Part shown: piece after piece, positions 1 to 8,543 of the stretch
Position numbering within the stretch: the first letter of the stretch is position 1
Layout: each line of letters starts with the position of its first letter
From: Methanosphaera sp. BMS
GTDB taxonomy: Archaea; Methanobacteriota; Methanobacteria; Methanobacteriales; Methanobacteriaceae
Length of the DNA stretch: 64,000 nucleotides
Direction: 5' to 3'
Assembly (NCBI RefSeq): GCF_003268005.1
Contig: NZ_CP014213.1
Location: 62,001 to 126,000 of the forward strand
Translations under genes and position numbers: made by a program
The notes under the pieces: generated by a model
What the model saw: the letters and a program-made list of their open reading frames with translations, nothing else
Database searches by the model: none
What the model was told of the DNA's origin: nothing

Positions 1-1
1 C

Positions 2-2305
2 GGACTAAACGCAAGTGTAACTCTTACAATTAACGACAATAATGTACCAATTCTTGCCCAATATGAAGATCAGAAAGGATTCGGTTCATACAACTACCCA
101 TACGGATTGAACGTTTATAACATTACAGGTGTACTTAATTATAATGATGTAAACACGTTTACGGTAACTCCGGTTCGTGATAGTGGAACGGCTTACATCT
201 ATGGTGGATACATTGTGGCAATATATGCTAACAATACCAACCGTACAGTTATCAGTATTGCCGAGGATGAGGATGCACTTAGTGCCGGATCCAGTTCCAG
301 TTATGGTGGTACTGCTGCTACGGCAATAACATATGCTAACCACAATGGTATCGACTTGGATGAAGTATCCAGTGCGTATGTGGTTGTTGCAGCTAACAAT
401 GCTGCTAGTAGTGATAACAACAGAGTAATAATAAATTCACAGGATTATGGTAACTTAGGAACATACTACAACTCAAGTAGCCAAGTCGCCATTGGAACAT
501 ATGACATAATAGACAACCTTGCAGAAGACAATGTTGTATCAGTAAATTGTATCCAAGACTCATCCGTGTACGTATTATCATCAATATTGGTAGTAACCTA
601 TGAAAAACCTACCAATGTCGTAGTAAATGCTGTAGATGTAACTGCATCAAAAGGAGATTTGCTAGTAGAAACAGATAACACCATTACAGTAAGTTTATCC
701 AATGATGGAAAAGCTACTTCAGGAACATTGAATGTTGTTGTTGATGGTGAAAGCACAAACGTTCCACTCGAAGACTTTGCTGGTGAAACTACCATTGACG
801 TGACATATAACCCAAGTTCTACAGGTGAAAAATCAGTAAAAGTAGACTTCGTAAGTGAGGATACGACCCAGACATTATATGAGGGAGTACTTAACGCTTT
901 CTACAACGGTTACAGGGGTAAATCATTCACGAATGGTGAAAACTTCACAACCAAACGTGTATATACTGGTCAAAACACGTTAATACTCGAACAATTCGAT
1001 TATTACAACTGGAATGTTACTTCAAAAGCAGTATACGATGCATCAAATCTAGAAAGTGATAAAATAGTTGATGTATTATACTACCAGGGATACAACTGGG
1101 ACAAATACCTTAACTTCACGTTGATGGTAAACGGTGTTGAATCACCTATCATCGCTAACTACAGTGATGCCAAAGGATTCGGTACATACAACTATCCAAG
1201 TGGAGTTGTCGTATTCAACATCACGGCTCAATTCCTTGCAGGCCAGTCTAATGAGATTGTTCCAACTGCACTGGAAAACAATTCCAACATCCTCTATGGT
1301 GGTATATTAGTAATAATATATGCCAACAATATCGACATGACTACAATCATGATTAATGAGGGATCAGATTTATTAAACCCTGAATCAAGTGGATTAACAA
1401 CAAATGACTATACTATAGCATATGCCAACTATGAAAACGTTGAATCTGGAGAAGCTGTATTATACACAATATCGGCAGCAGCTGATAAGGCAAACGGCAG
1501 CAAAATCATATTCAACGGTGAAGAATATGGATGTCTTGCAGAAAACTATGATTCAATATCAAAACTCAGCATAGTCGAATCAAAAATAACAAACCTTAAC
1601 GAAGGAGATAACCTCGTAGAACTAGCAAGTGTAAATGATAACCTCTTTACAATGGGTACAATACTTCTTGTGTCAAACCCAATAGAACCAACACTTAAGA
1701 TAGATACAATCGAATTTAGCTTAGGCGAAACTACAAGTATTCAAGCAGGTATCTACTATGGTGACGTATTGGCATCTAGCATCAACAAGGGTAAAGTCGT
1801 ATTCAAAGTAAACGGCAAAACACTTAAAGATACAAATGGTAAGGTAATCTATGCAAAAGTAGTTAACGGTCTGGCAATCATAGAAAATTTCACAGTACCT
1901 GAATCATGGGATAACAATACTGTAATAGAAGCAACTTACTCAGGATCATCACAGCTTGAATCAATAAAAAGTGAAAAGGTTAACTTGACAATATCTAAGG
2001 GTAATGTGCAATTATCAGTAGCTGACGTTACAGCTTCAAACAATCAGACAATAACATTATCGGCAAATGTAACAGTCAATGGTCAAAATGTTGATACTGG
2101 AAAAGTTATCTTTAAAATCAATGGTAAAACAGTTAAGGATGAAAACGGTAAGGTAATATATGCAGAAGTGGTAGATGGTGTGGCTAATGTAAATTACACG
2201 TTATCCAATTTAAAAGCTAATGAGTATACCATCACTTGTGTATTTACCAGTACTACCTATGAACGTGCAGAACAAAATGCAAAATTAACAGTTGTTAAAA
2301 CATAA
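2..2305 (+). CDS. Adhesin-like surface protein, 5' end outside window
   Basis: The reading frame is open from the first bases of the window to a TAA at 2303-2305, so the N-terminus and any signal peptide are missing; the TTG at 107 is only an internal codon. The visible part holds at least two copies of a roughly 300-residue unit, each marked by a GFG-YNYP-G motif (near 80-110 and 1170-1205) and a later YGG(I/Y)(L/I)V-IYANN motif. This resembles the DUF3344-type repeats of methanogen surface proteins (assignment by eye). The last ~200 residues are two Ig-like repeats with the motif VxFKxNGKTxKDxNGKVIYA, which is common in Methanobacteriales adhesin-like proteins. It probably acts outside the cell in cell-wall or host contact; the ligand is unknown. 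No membrane anchor is encoded in frame at the C-terminus. Confidence 0.8.
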   Translation, partial: GLNASVTLTINDNNVPILAQYEDQKGFGSYNYPYGLNVYNITGVLNYNDVNTFTVTPVRDSGTAYIYGGYIVAIYANNTNRTVISIAEDEDALSAGSSSSYGGTAATAITYANHNGIDLDEVSSAYVVVAANNAASSDNNRVIINSQDYGNLGTYYNSSSQVAIGTYDIIDNLAEDNVVSVNCIQDSSVYVLSSILVVTYEKPTNVVVNAVDVTASKGDLLVETDNTITVSLSNDGKATSGTLNVVVDGESTNVPLEDFAGETTIDVTYNPSSTGEKSVKVDFVSEDTTQTLYEGVLNAFYNGYRGKSFTNGENFTTKRVYTGQNTLILEQFDYYNWNVTSKAVYDASNLESDKIVDVLYYQGYNWDKYLNFTLMVNGVESPIIANYSDAKGFGTYNYPSGVVVFNITAQFLAGQSNEIVPTALENNSNILYGGILVIIYANNIDMTTIMINEGSDLLNPESSGLTTNDYTIAYANYENVESGEAVLYTISAAADKANGSKIIFNGEEYGCLAENYDSISKLSIVESKITNLNEGDNLVELASVNDNLFTMGTILLVSNPIEPTLKIDTIEFSLGETTSIQAGIYYGDVLASSINKGKVVFKVNGKTLKDTNGKVIYAKVVNGLAIIENFTVPESWDNNTVIEATYSGSSQLESIKSEKVNLTISKGNVQLSVADVTASNNQTITLSANVTVNGQNVDTGKVIFKINGKTVKDENGKVIYAEVVDGVANVNYTLSNLKANEYTITCVFTSTTYERAEQNAKLTVVKT

Positions 2306-2340
2306 GTATGGATGATTCAATCCATACTATTCTTTTTTTA
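2305..2340 (+). terminator. Hairpin plus T-tract terminator
   Basis: A perfect 9-bp stem (AGTATGGAT / ATCCATACT, 2305-2313 and 2320-2328, loop of 6) starts at the stop codon of the surface-protein gene. A run of seven T follows at 2333-2339. This looks like an intrinsic terminator for the upstream gene. Confidence 0.7.
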
Positions 2341-2430
2341 TTAGTTAATCTCTAATTCTTCTTAATATTCAATTTTATTTGTAATCCTATGTTATTTTTC
2401 TAATACTAGTATAACTTCTTTAGTTTTTAA

Positions 2431-2553
2431 TGTTTACATATCTATTCAATTGATTTTTATAGTTCAACGATTGCTACTGGGATATCCGTCATTGCAATGA
2501 TTGTAATTATGACAATATTTCTCAAGAAGCGTAAAAATAATATTGGAGTTTAG
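2431..2553 (+). pseudogene. Orphan C-terminal membrane anchor of a lost surface protein
   Basis: This frame opens after a TAA at 2428 and ends at TAG 2551-2553. From about 2461 it encodes a short Ser/Thr stretch, a hydrophobic helix of about 20 residues (ATGISVIAMIVIMTIFL) and a basic tail (KKRKNN). That is the classical stop-transfer end of a membrane-anchored surface protein. It has no start codon or upstream domain and is in a different frame from the adhesin gene ending at 2305. I read it as the remnant of a deleted or recombined adhesin gene. Confidence 0.5.
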
Positions 2554-2652
2554 GATGTAATGTTTTTAATGGGATGATAAATGCAGATATTTTATATACT
2601 TTCCTATATTAATCCTTTTTTTGGCTGTGTTTCAAAATAATAATTAACACTA

Positions 2653-3345
2653 CTATTTACTGTTCATATATCTTTGAGTGTACGGACAGGCATAAATGCA
2701 TTTTCCACATACTGTATCAGCTTTTCCCAGGTTAATTTCTGATATCTTAAGGGCATATTCCTCGCATTTCTTATCATTATAGAATTCGTTTCTTTTCAAT
2801 CTATAATTCCATTCGATACCGCTAATTGCACCAGCCTTGCATGCATTTTTGCATTGGTTACAGTTTGCACAATTGGATTCAAGTATTGGATTTCCATATT
2901 CCAGTGGAGCATCGGTCATTACGGACGTCAATCGTAGTGCAGATCCATACTCCTTTGTCGTAAGAAGTGCCGATTTTCCAATCCAGCCCAGCCCTGATTT
3001 TGTAGCAAAAGTTTTATGGGGCAGTTCAGATGAATTGAATTCACCGAAATCTTTTCCCAATCTTTTCTTGGTCTGTGCATAAGCCTTATATCCTCTTTCA
3101 ATTAAATACTCCTCACAAAGCATTCCCAATTCATCCAATTTCGTGTTGAGGTTCACTAATTTCAATACATATTCTTCGGTAGGAGCATTTGCCATTCCTC
3201 TTAGAATGTCCTGTGGATATGTAATGTAGAATACAACTCCCGATTTTAATTCGGGCATTATCGTAACGTCAGAAATGTCTGCATATCCTACCTTGGTTGC
3301 ACCGTGATCTGTCAGGTATTTTCTCAAATTCGATGATAAACTCAT
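2653..3345 (-). CDS. QueG-like 4Fe-4S double-cluster protein
   Basis: The 230-residue protein carries two Fe-S cluster motifs near its C-terminus. The first is CxxCxxCxxxC (CANCNQCKNAC, around residue 160) and the second is CxxCxxxCP (CGKCIYACP, around residue 215), with one extra Cys between them. The central KSGLGWIGKSALL motif is typical of epoxyqueuosine reductase-like proteins. True QueG enzymes are longer (about 350-380 residues) and act in queuosine synthesis, which archaea do not make. The substrate here is therefore unknown and 'QueG-like reductase' is the safest name. It begins at an ATG at 3345 and stands alone on the - strand. Confidence 0.75.
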   Translation of the reverse strand: MSLSSNLRKYLTDHGATKVGYADISDVTIMPELKSGVVFYITYPQDILRGMANAPTEEYVLKLVNLNTKLDELGMLCEEYLIERGYKAYAQTKKRLGKDFGEFNSSELPHKTFATKSGLGWIGKSALLTTKEYGSALRLTSVMTDAPLEYGNPILESNCANCNQCKNACKAGAISGIEWNYRLKRNEFYNDKKCEEYALKISEINLGKADTVCGKCIYACPYTQRYMNSK

Positions 3346-3381
3346 TATTCATTCAACCTTTTTAAAAAATCATTGTTCGTT

Positions 3382-3858
3382 CTAGAATAGGGACTTGTAG
3401 TGTTCGTATTCGTAACTTATCAGTGTGGGATTTCTAAAGCATTTGATATTTGAAATCAGTATTTTCTTGTTGTCTGGGTCCTCAAATTCCCTCAAGAGGT
3501 AATAGTTGTTTTCATTCTTTAAAAGTTCATTTTTAAAATCTGGATTATTCAATGTTTTTATAGCTATCAAATCATTTTCGTCATATTCATTTATCAGTTT
3601 AAGCCTATTTAGTAGACATATAAAATATTCTTCATTGAAAATATAGCATAGGATTTTTTCCAATTGTAGATTTCACAGCTTATCAGATATTTTTCCATAA
3701 CTATTTCGTCCTGCTTTGTATCGTTGTTTAAAGATATGTCTTCTTGTATTAATAATTATATGCTTTATATTACAAATGCATGAAAAACAAATGAAAAAGT
3801 AATAATCGGATTGGAAGGACGTGTTTGTATTTTGATACTTTCTTCTATTTAAATTCAT
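3382..3858 (-). pseudogene. Small hypothetical gene broken by one in-frame TGA
   Basis: Two open stretches (3858 to 3676 and 3672 to 3382) lie in the same frame, separated only by a TGA at 3673-3675. Read through the stop they give about 157 residues: a Tyr/Phe/Cys-rich hydrophobic N-terminal half, then an Asn/Glu-rich soluble half ending YEHYKSLF. The second half has only a weak TTG start (3663) and no visible ribosome-binding site, which favours a single ancestral gene. A TGG-to-TGA change would explain it. I recognise no family. Selenocysteine insertion is unlikely because nothing in the sequence suggests a selenoprotein. Confidence 0.4.
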
Positions 3859-4228
3859 TTTATGATTTATTAAAATAGTACTTATGGGTATGTCTGTTAT
3901 TATTATATGCTTGATTTTTAAGAATTTGCTTAGTTATATCCTATTGAAGTTATTTACAAAGTGTCAATATAGATGTCGTTTACAAATACTCATTTTTTTA
4001 ATAATTTCCGACACTGCTTTTTACGAATCATGATTAAATTTTTAAAAACATTTAAACATCCAATCTATTTTCACATAAGATCACATATAATCGTTTACTG
4101 GATTAAAAAATAGTAATAGGTTAGATGAATTAAAAAATAGTTTCAAACTTCTTTCATAATCAATGGGAAAAGTAAATGTTGGATATTCAAAATAAGTATT
4201 GAAAATATATCCAACATCAGCTTCCTTT
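3859..4228. other. Gene-poor A+T-rich stretch
   Basis: No convincing gene. A 62-codon - strand frame (4081-4269) is present but overlaps the following gene, starts at a TTG and has no ribosome-binding site. Confidence 0.5.
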
Positions 4229-4750
4229 TTAGTCAAAATATACGGTTTGACTACCTTTACGTTTTTCAAGATAACCGGTTGCGGTTATTGTTTGTCCATC
4301 ACATGTAACTGTTATAACACATTTATCCGGATATCTGGCCATTGAAGCGGTATCAGGTATATAAACATTACCTTCACCATTGACGGTATAGCTTTTTGCA
4401 GGCTCGTTGATTAATGTAACACCATCCCTATAATAATCCATGGACAATGACAACGTCTTTCCGGCATGTTGACTACCAACATTAACGGTTACCTGTTCAC
4501 CGGTATTTGGATTTCCATCCGCATAGAAAGTGGCCCAATTAATCTTCTCAATTGGATTGGAATTACCACCGGATGCAGAATTCTGATTGGCATCGTTGCC
4601 GTTTTGATTTGTATGGCCTAAAATCTTATCAATAATGCCCGGATTATTATAATTGTCATTGTCTGTATTGATGATTATAAAAGTACCCGCTATCAGTAAC
4701 ACGCATATGAAAACTGTAAAACATATGATGATTAAATTATTTTCCCTCAT
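4229..4750 (-). CDS. Membrane-anchored protein with Ig-like ectodomain
   Basis: The 173-residue protein starts with a short charged segment followed by one strong transmembrane helix (residues about 5-27, LIIICFTVFICVLLIAGTF). An Asn/Gly/Ser-rich linker comes next, then a beta-rich domain of about 100 residues (from WATFYADGNPNTGEQVTV). It looks like an N-terminally anchored exported protein with a single Ig- or FN3-like fold. The ATG at 4750 lies just downstream of an A+T-rich leader. It is monocistronic between the Ca2+ ATPase gene and the broken small gene. No function can be assigned. Confidence 0.65.
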   Translation of the reverse strand: MRENNLIIICFTVFICVLLIAGTFIIINTDNDNYNNPGIIDKILGHTNQNGNDANQNSASGGNSNPIEKINWATFYADGNPNTGEQVTVNVGSQHAGKTLSLSMDYYRDGVTLINEPAKSYTVNGEGNVYIPDTASMARYPDKCVITVTCDGQTITATGYLEKRKGSQTVYFD

Positions 4751-4874
4751 TTGTCAACATTCCTAAAGTTATTATTTAATAACTATGATTTATGTATACT
4801 TAAAAGTTTTTGTTAAAAATAAGAAATAATATAATGGATATTGATTAAAAAAAGATAAAAATGAATAGGAACAT

Positions 4875-7394
4875 TTAAATGTTTAAGAACTTCCTTTCAA
4901 ATGCCCTTATTACCCGTTCTGCCACAAATATTAGCAGACCCACCAATATTATGTAAATCCAGCTGGTAGGATTTATGGCTGTCGTTTTAAATATGGTCTG
5001 TAATTGTGGAACATATATTGCACACAACTGCAGGATAAATGACAGGATAACGGATATGTACAGTGTTTTATTGGTTTTGTTGCTGTTACTTTTACAGTTA
5101 AATACATTGAACAACTGATAAACAACAAATACACTGAAGGCTATGCTGCTTGCAACCAGATAACTACTTCCATTATTTAATTCATAGATGTACACGCCCA
5201 GCGTTCCACACATCATCACAAGACCGATTAATGTTATGTGTATCAGGTTTTCATTACTAAGCAGATTATCTTTTGTAGGGCCGACATTCATGATGTTCTT
5301 GTCTGATGGCTCAACACCAAGAGACTGGGCCGGCGGACCATCCATTATAATGTTTATCCATAATAGCTGCACAGGATTAAACGGCAGAGGTATATACAGC
5401 AGGGACGAGAATAATATCGTCAATATTGCCGCAATATTTGTTGATAACTGAAACTTAATAAACCGTTTTATATTTGAATATATGGTTCTTCCTTCCTTTA
5501 TTGCATAGATAATCGTTGAAAAGTCATTGTTTTCCAGTATCATATCGCTGGAGTTTTTTGCCACATCGGTACCGGACCCCATGGATATTCCAATATTCGC
5601 ATTGGTAAGTGCCGGTGCATCATTGACACCATCACCGGTCATGGCAACGATTTCATCCGATTGCTTGAGTGCCTTGACTATTCTCAGTTTCTGTTCCGGA
5701 AATACCCTTGCATAGACATTGTATTTTTGAACGGCTTCAATTAACTGGCTATCCGTCATGTCACTTATCATATCTCCAGTTAAAACATCCTCCGCATTGT
5801 CAATGCCTACAAGTTGGGCTATGCTGCTTGCAGTATTTTTATGATCACCCGTAATCATCTTGACTGTTATTCCCGCATTTTTACATGTTGCTATGGATTT
5901 TGACACTTCCGGTCGTGGTGGATCCATCATGGCCATCAAACCGGTAAATATCAGCTCTGACTCCAGTAACCTAACATCATCGGGGCATTCATCATCCAAC
6001 TTTTTATATGCAAAAAGTATAACCCTAAGTGCATTATCGGTATAAACTCCTAGTTTTTCCTTAATATCTTCTTTGTCCTGTTTTTTGAGTTCGGATATTT
6101 TACCCTCTTCACTTTTATAGGTGCATAAGTCAATAAGTAACTCCGGAGCCCCCTTAACCAGGATAAATTTCTCGTTATCTATGATGTTGATTGTACTCAT
6201 CCGTTTTCTGATACTGTCTAATGGATATTCATGAATTCGCTCTGAATTATAATCCTGTGTTGAATTGTTTATTGTGTAATCAAGTATTGCAATGTCTGTG
6301 GGATCTCCTATGTGTTCACGAGATTTTTCATCAATCTTTGCATTGTTACACAGGTATCCTATCTTGAAGGTCATGTCACTGTCTTTGATATAGCTTTCAG
6401 TAACGGTTTGCTTGTTCATGGTTAAGGTTCCTGTCTTATCGGTACATATGACATTACATGAACCAAGGGTTTCAACTGCCAGCAATTTTCTAACGATAGC
6501 CTTGTTTTTTGCCATCTTCTGCATACCCAACGCCAAAGTCAAAGTCAGAACCGCGGGCAGACCCTCCGGTATGGCAGCTACCGCTAAGCTTACTGCTGTC
6601 ATGAATGTATTTGCGGCAGGTATTCCCTGAATCAATTCAAGTACAAATATCACTACACATATTACTATTCCCAACAGACTTAAGGTTTTACCCAGTTTGT
6701 CAATCTTTATCTGCAGTGGAGTATCCTCTTTGTCATCCTGTATTAACGTGGCAATTTTACCAATTTCCGTATCCATTCCAATGGCAGTTACGACACCTTT
6801 TGCTCTGCCGCTTGTCACGGATGTATCCATGAATGCAATGTTGTTGTGTGAGTTGTCCGTACATACATCATCATACTTATGTACGGGTAGTGATTCACCG
6901 GTTAATGAGGATTCATTTATCTTCAAATCATAACTGTCGATGATTCTTAAATCCGCAGGTATATTGTCTCCTTCCTCTATAAGGATAATATCTCCAATTG
7001 TTACGTCTTCTGTATTAATTCTGATTTTCTTGTTGTCTCTTAATGCTATTGTTGTATTTGTTGTCATTGATTTAAGGTTTTCCATTGCATTTTCGGCTTT
7101 TCTTTCCTGTCTGTATCCTATTATGGCATTCAATATGACAACGAAGAATATTACCAGTGAATCTATGAGGTCATTTATCAGAAATGCAACTATTCCCGCT
7201 ATTATCAGCAATATCATAAGTGGCTCAGTGAATTGGGATAGGAATTCCTTGAGTTGGGATTCTTTTTCCTGTTCTATCAGGGTGTTTGATCCATATTCCT
7301 TATTTCTGCTAATGGCTTCATTTTGTGATAGACCGTTGATACTAGTTTCTAATGATTGTAAAACCTCTTGTTTAGAAACTTCTTCCCATTTCAT
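4875..7394 (-). CDS. P-type Ca2+-transporting ATPase, PMCA-like (P2 family)
   Basis: The 839-residue protein shows all P-type ATPase landmarks in order: TGES (165-168, dephosphorylation loop), PEGLP in M4 (276-280), the phosphorylation site CTDKTGTLT with Asp319, KGAPE in the nucleotide domain, MITGDH, and the hinge TGDGVNDAP. The M6 motif NIIMDGPPAQ keeps the Asn and Asp ion ligands but has Met where SERCA has Thr. M5 reads STNIAAILT, lacking the SERCA glutamate. This is the pattern of plasma-membrane (PMCA) pumps with one Ca2+ site. The enzyme would export Ca2+ from the cytoplasm in exchange for protons. Length and topology (about 10 helices) are normal. The ATG at 7394 follows a GGGAGT motif. 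Confidence 0.9.
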   Translation of the reverse strand: MKWEEVSKQEVLQSLETSINGLSQNEAISRNKEYGSNTLIEQEKESQLKEFLSQFTEPLMILLIIAGIVAFLINDLIDSLVIFFVVILNAIIGYRQERKAENAMENLKSMTTNTTIALRDNKKIRINTEDVTIGDIILIEEGDNIPADLRIIDSYDLKINESSLTGESLPVHKYDDVCTDNSHNNIAFMDTSVTSGRAKGVVTAIGMDTEIGKIATLIQDDKEDTPLQIKIDKLGKTLSLLGIVICVVIFVLELIQGIPAANTFMTAVSLAVAAIPEGLPAVLTLTLALGMQKMAKNKAIVRKLLAVETLGSCNVICTDKTGTLTMNKQTVTESYIKDSDMTFKIGYLCNNAKIDEKSREHIGDPTDIAILDYTINNSTQDYNSERIHEYPLDSIRKRMSTINIIDNEKFILVKGAPELLIDLCTYKSEEGKISELKKQDKEDIKEKLGVYTDNALRVILFAYKKLDDECPDDVRLLESELIFTGLMAMMDPPRPEVSKSIATCKNAGITVKMITGDHKNTASSIAQLVGIDNAEDVLTGDMISDMTDSQLIEAVQKYNVYARVFPEQKLRIVKALKQSDEIVAMTGDGVNDAPALTNANIGISMGSGTDVAKNSSDMILENNDFSTIIYAIKEGRTIYSNIKRFIKFQLSTNIAAILTILFSSLLYIPLPFNPVQLLWINIIMDGPPAQSLGVEPSDKNIMNVGPTKDNLLSNENLIHITLIGLVMMCGTLGVYIYELNNGSSYLVASSIAFSVFVVYQLFNVFNCKSNSNKTNKTLYISVILSFILQLCAIYVPQLQTIFKTTAINPTSWIYIILVGLLIFVAERVIRAFERKFLNI

Positions 7395-7691
7395 CTTTGT
7401 ACTCCCATGTGTTGACTTTTATTATTATAAAACTAACTGTTATTAATTATTAATATTTTAGTTTGTATAACTTTAAAAATTTAACTATTCTTTTGTCAAT
7501 TGGATAATATTTTTGTTATATGGTGGTGATTGTCTTTTTCATGTTCTTTTTTATCAAAAATGGCTGTTGGGATATAAACTTTTAATTTAAGAATCAGTTG
7601 TGGTTGAATATTATATTTTTGTATAATGGGGTGGTGATTTGGATGTGAATTTTTTTTTAAAAAAAATAAATTGTGGGAAATTAAAGGGGAT

Positions 7692-8435
7692 TTATATTTC
7701 AAATCCACCGTCTACTTTGATGATTTGTCCGTCCAGGAATGCTGAGTCATCACTTGCTAAAAATAGTGCTACTGCTGCAATATCTTCAGGTTCTCCGCAT
7801 CTTTTTACAGGACATTGATCTATCATTTGTTGAAGTGCTGCTGGTCCACCGATACTGTCTACCATTGCGGTGTGTATAAGTCCTGGTGCTATACCGTTAC
7901 ATCTGATTTCAGGTCCTAATTCCCATGCTATGGATTTTGTTAAACCGGCCATTGCATGTTTGGAATCTACATATGCTGCAAATCCGTGGTGAGCACCGAA
8001 TGATGCTACAGAACATGTGTTTACTATTGTTCCTTTACCTTTTTCTTTCATTACTGGTGCTACTAATTGTGTTAATACTAAACTTGATGTGACGTTTACG
8101 TTAAATATTTTGTTCCATTCTTCAATGCTTAAATCCATTAATGGACTCATGCTTAACATACCTGCATTGTTGAATAGTACGTCTACTGTTCCGTATTCTT
8201 CCATTGTAACATCGAATATTTTTTTAACGTCATCTAAATTGGACATGTCTGCAATTACATATATTGCTTCATTTCCTTCGGCTTTAATGTCATCAACTAC
8301 TGCTTTTGCTCTTTCTTCATTTCTACCTGTTACCACTACTTTTGCTCCTTCTTGTGCAAATAGTTTTGCTGATGCTCGTCCCATTCCGGATGTTGCTCCG
8401 GTTACAATTGCTACTTTTCCTTCTAATTTTGCCAT
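7692..8435 (-). CDS. SDR-family NAD(P)-dependent oxidoreductase (FabG-like)
   Basis: The 247-residue protein is a classical short-chain dehydrogenase/reductase. It has the cofactor motif TGATSGMG (12-19), NNAG (89-92), and a catalytic triad that appears complete with Ser142, Tyr155 and Lys159 (YVDSK). The C-terminal segment FLASDDSAFLDGQIIKVDGG is typical of the family. Arg/Asn residues after strand 2 (TGRNEER) suggest NADP(H) use. The substrate cannot be told from the sequence. The gene is monocistronic, with a strong AGGAG ribosome-binding site (8447-8451) about 9 nt before the ATG and a TATA box further upstream. Confidence 0.9.
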   Translation of the reverse strand: MAKLEGKVAIVTGATSGMGRASAKLFAQEGAKVVVTGRNEERAKAVVDDIKAEGNEAIYVIADMSNLDDVKKIFDVTMEEYGTVDVLFNNAGMLSMSPLMDLSIEEWNKIFNVNVTSSLVLTQLVAPVMKEKGKGTIVNTCSVASFGAHHGFAAYVDSKHAMAGLTKSIAWELGPEIRCNGIAPGLIHTAMVDSIGGPAALQQMIDQCPVKRCGEPEDIAAVALFLASDDSAFLDGQIIKVDGGFEI

Positions 8436-8499
8436 AATAAATTTCTCCTAATTATCATAATTAATCATGATATTAATAATATAATTTATTGTTTTACTA

Positions 8500-8510
8500 C
8501 TATATAAATC
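8500..8510 (-). promoter_or_regulatory. TATA box for the SDR gene
   Basis: On the - strand the sequence reads GATTTATATAG, a good archaeal TATA box about 65 nt upstream of the ATG at 8435. The predicted transcription start would be near 8477, giving a leader of about 40 nt that contains the AGGAG site. Confidence 0.5.
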
Positions 8511-8543
8511 TTTTTGAAAATCATGAAATTATTAAAATAATAT

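Noticed and set aside
4081-4269. 62-codon - strand frame overlapping the membrane-anchored protein gene
   Set aside because: TTG start, 41-bp overlap in another frame and no ribosome-binding site; likely chance.
7496-7708. 70-codon - strand frame behind the SDR gene
   Set aside because: It overlaps the end of the SDR gene in a different frame, is His/Lys/Asn/Ile-rich like random A+T DNA, and has no ribosome-binding site.
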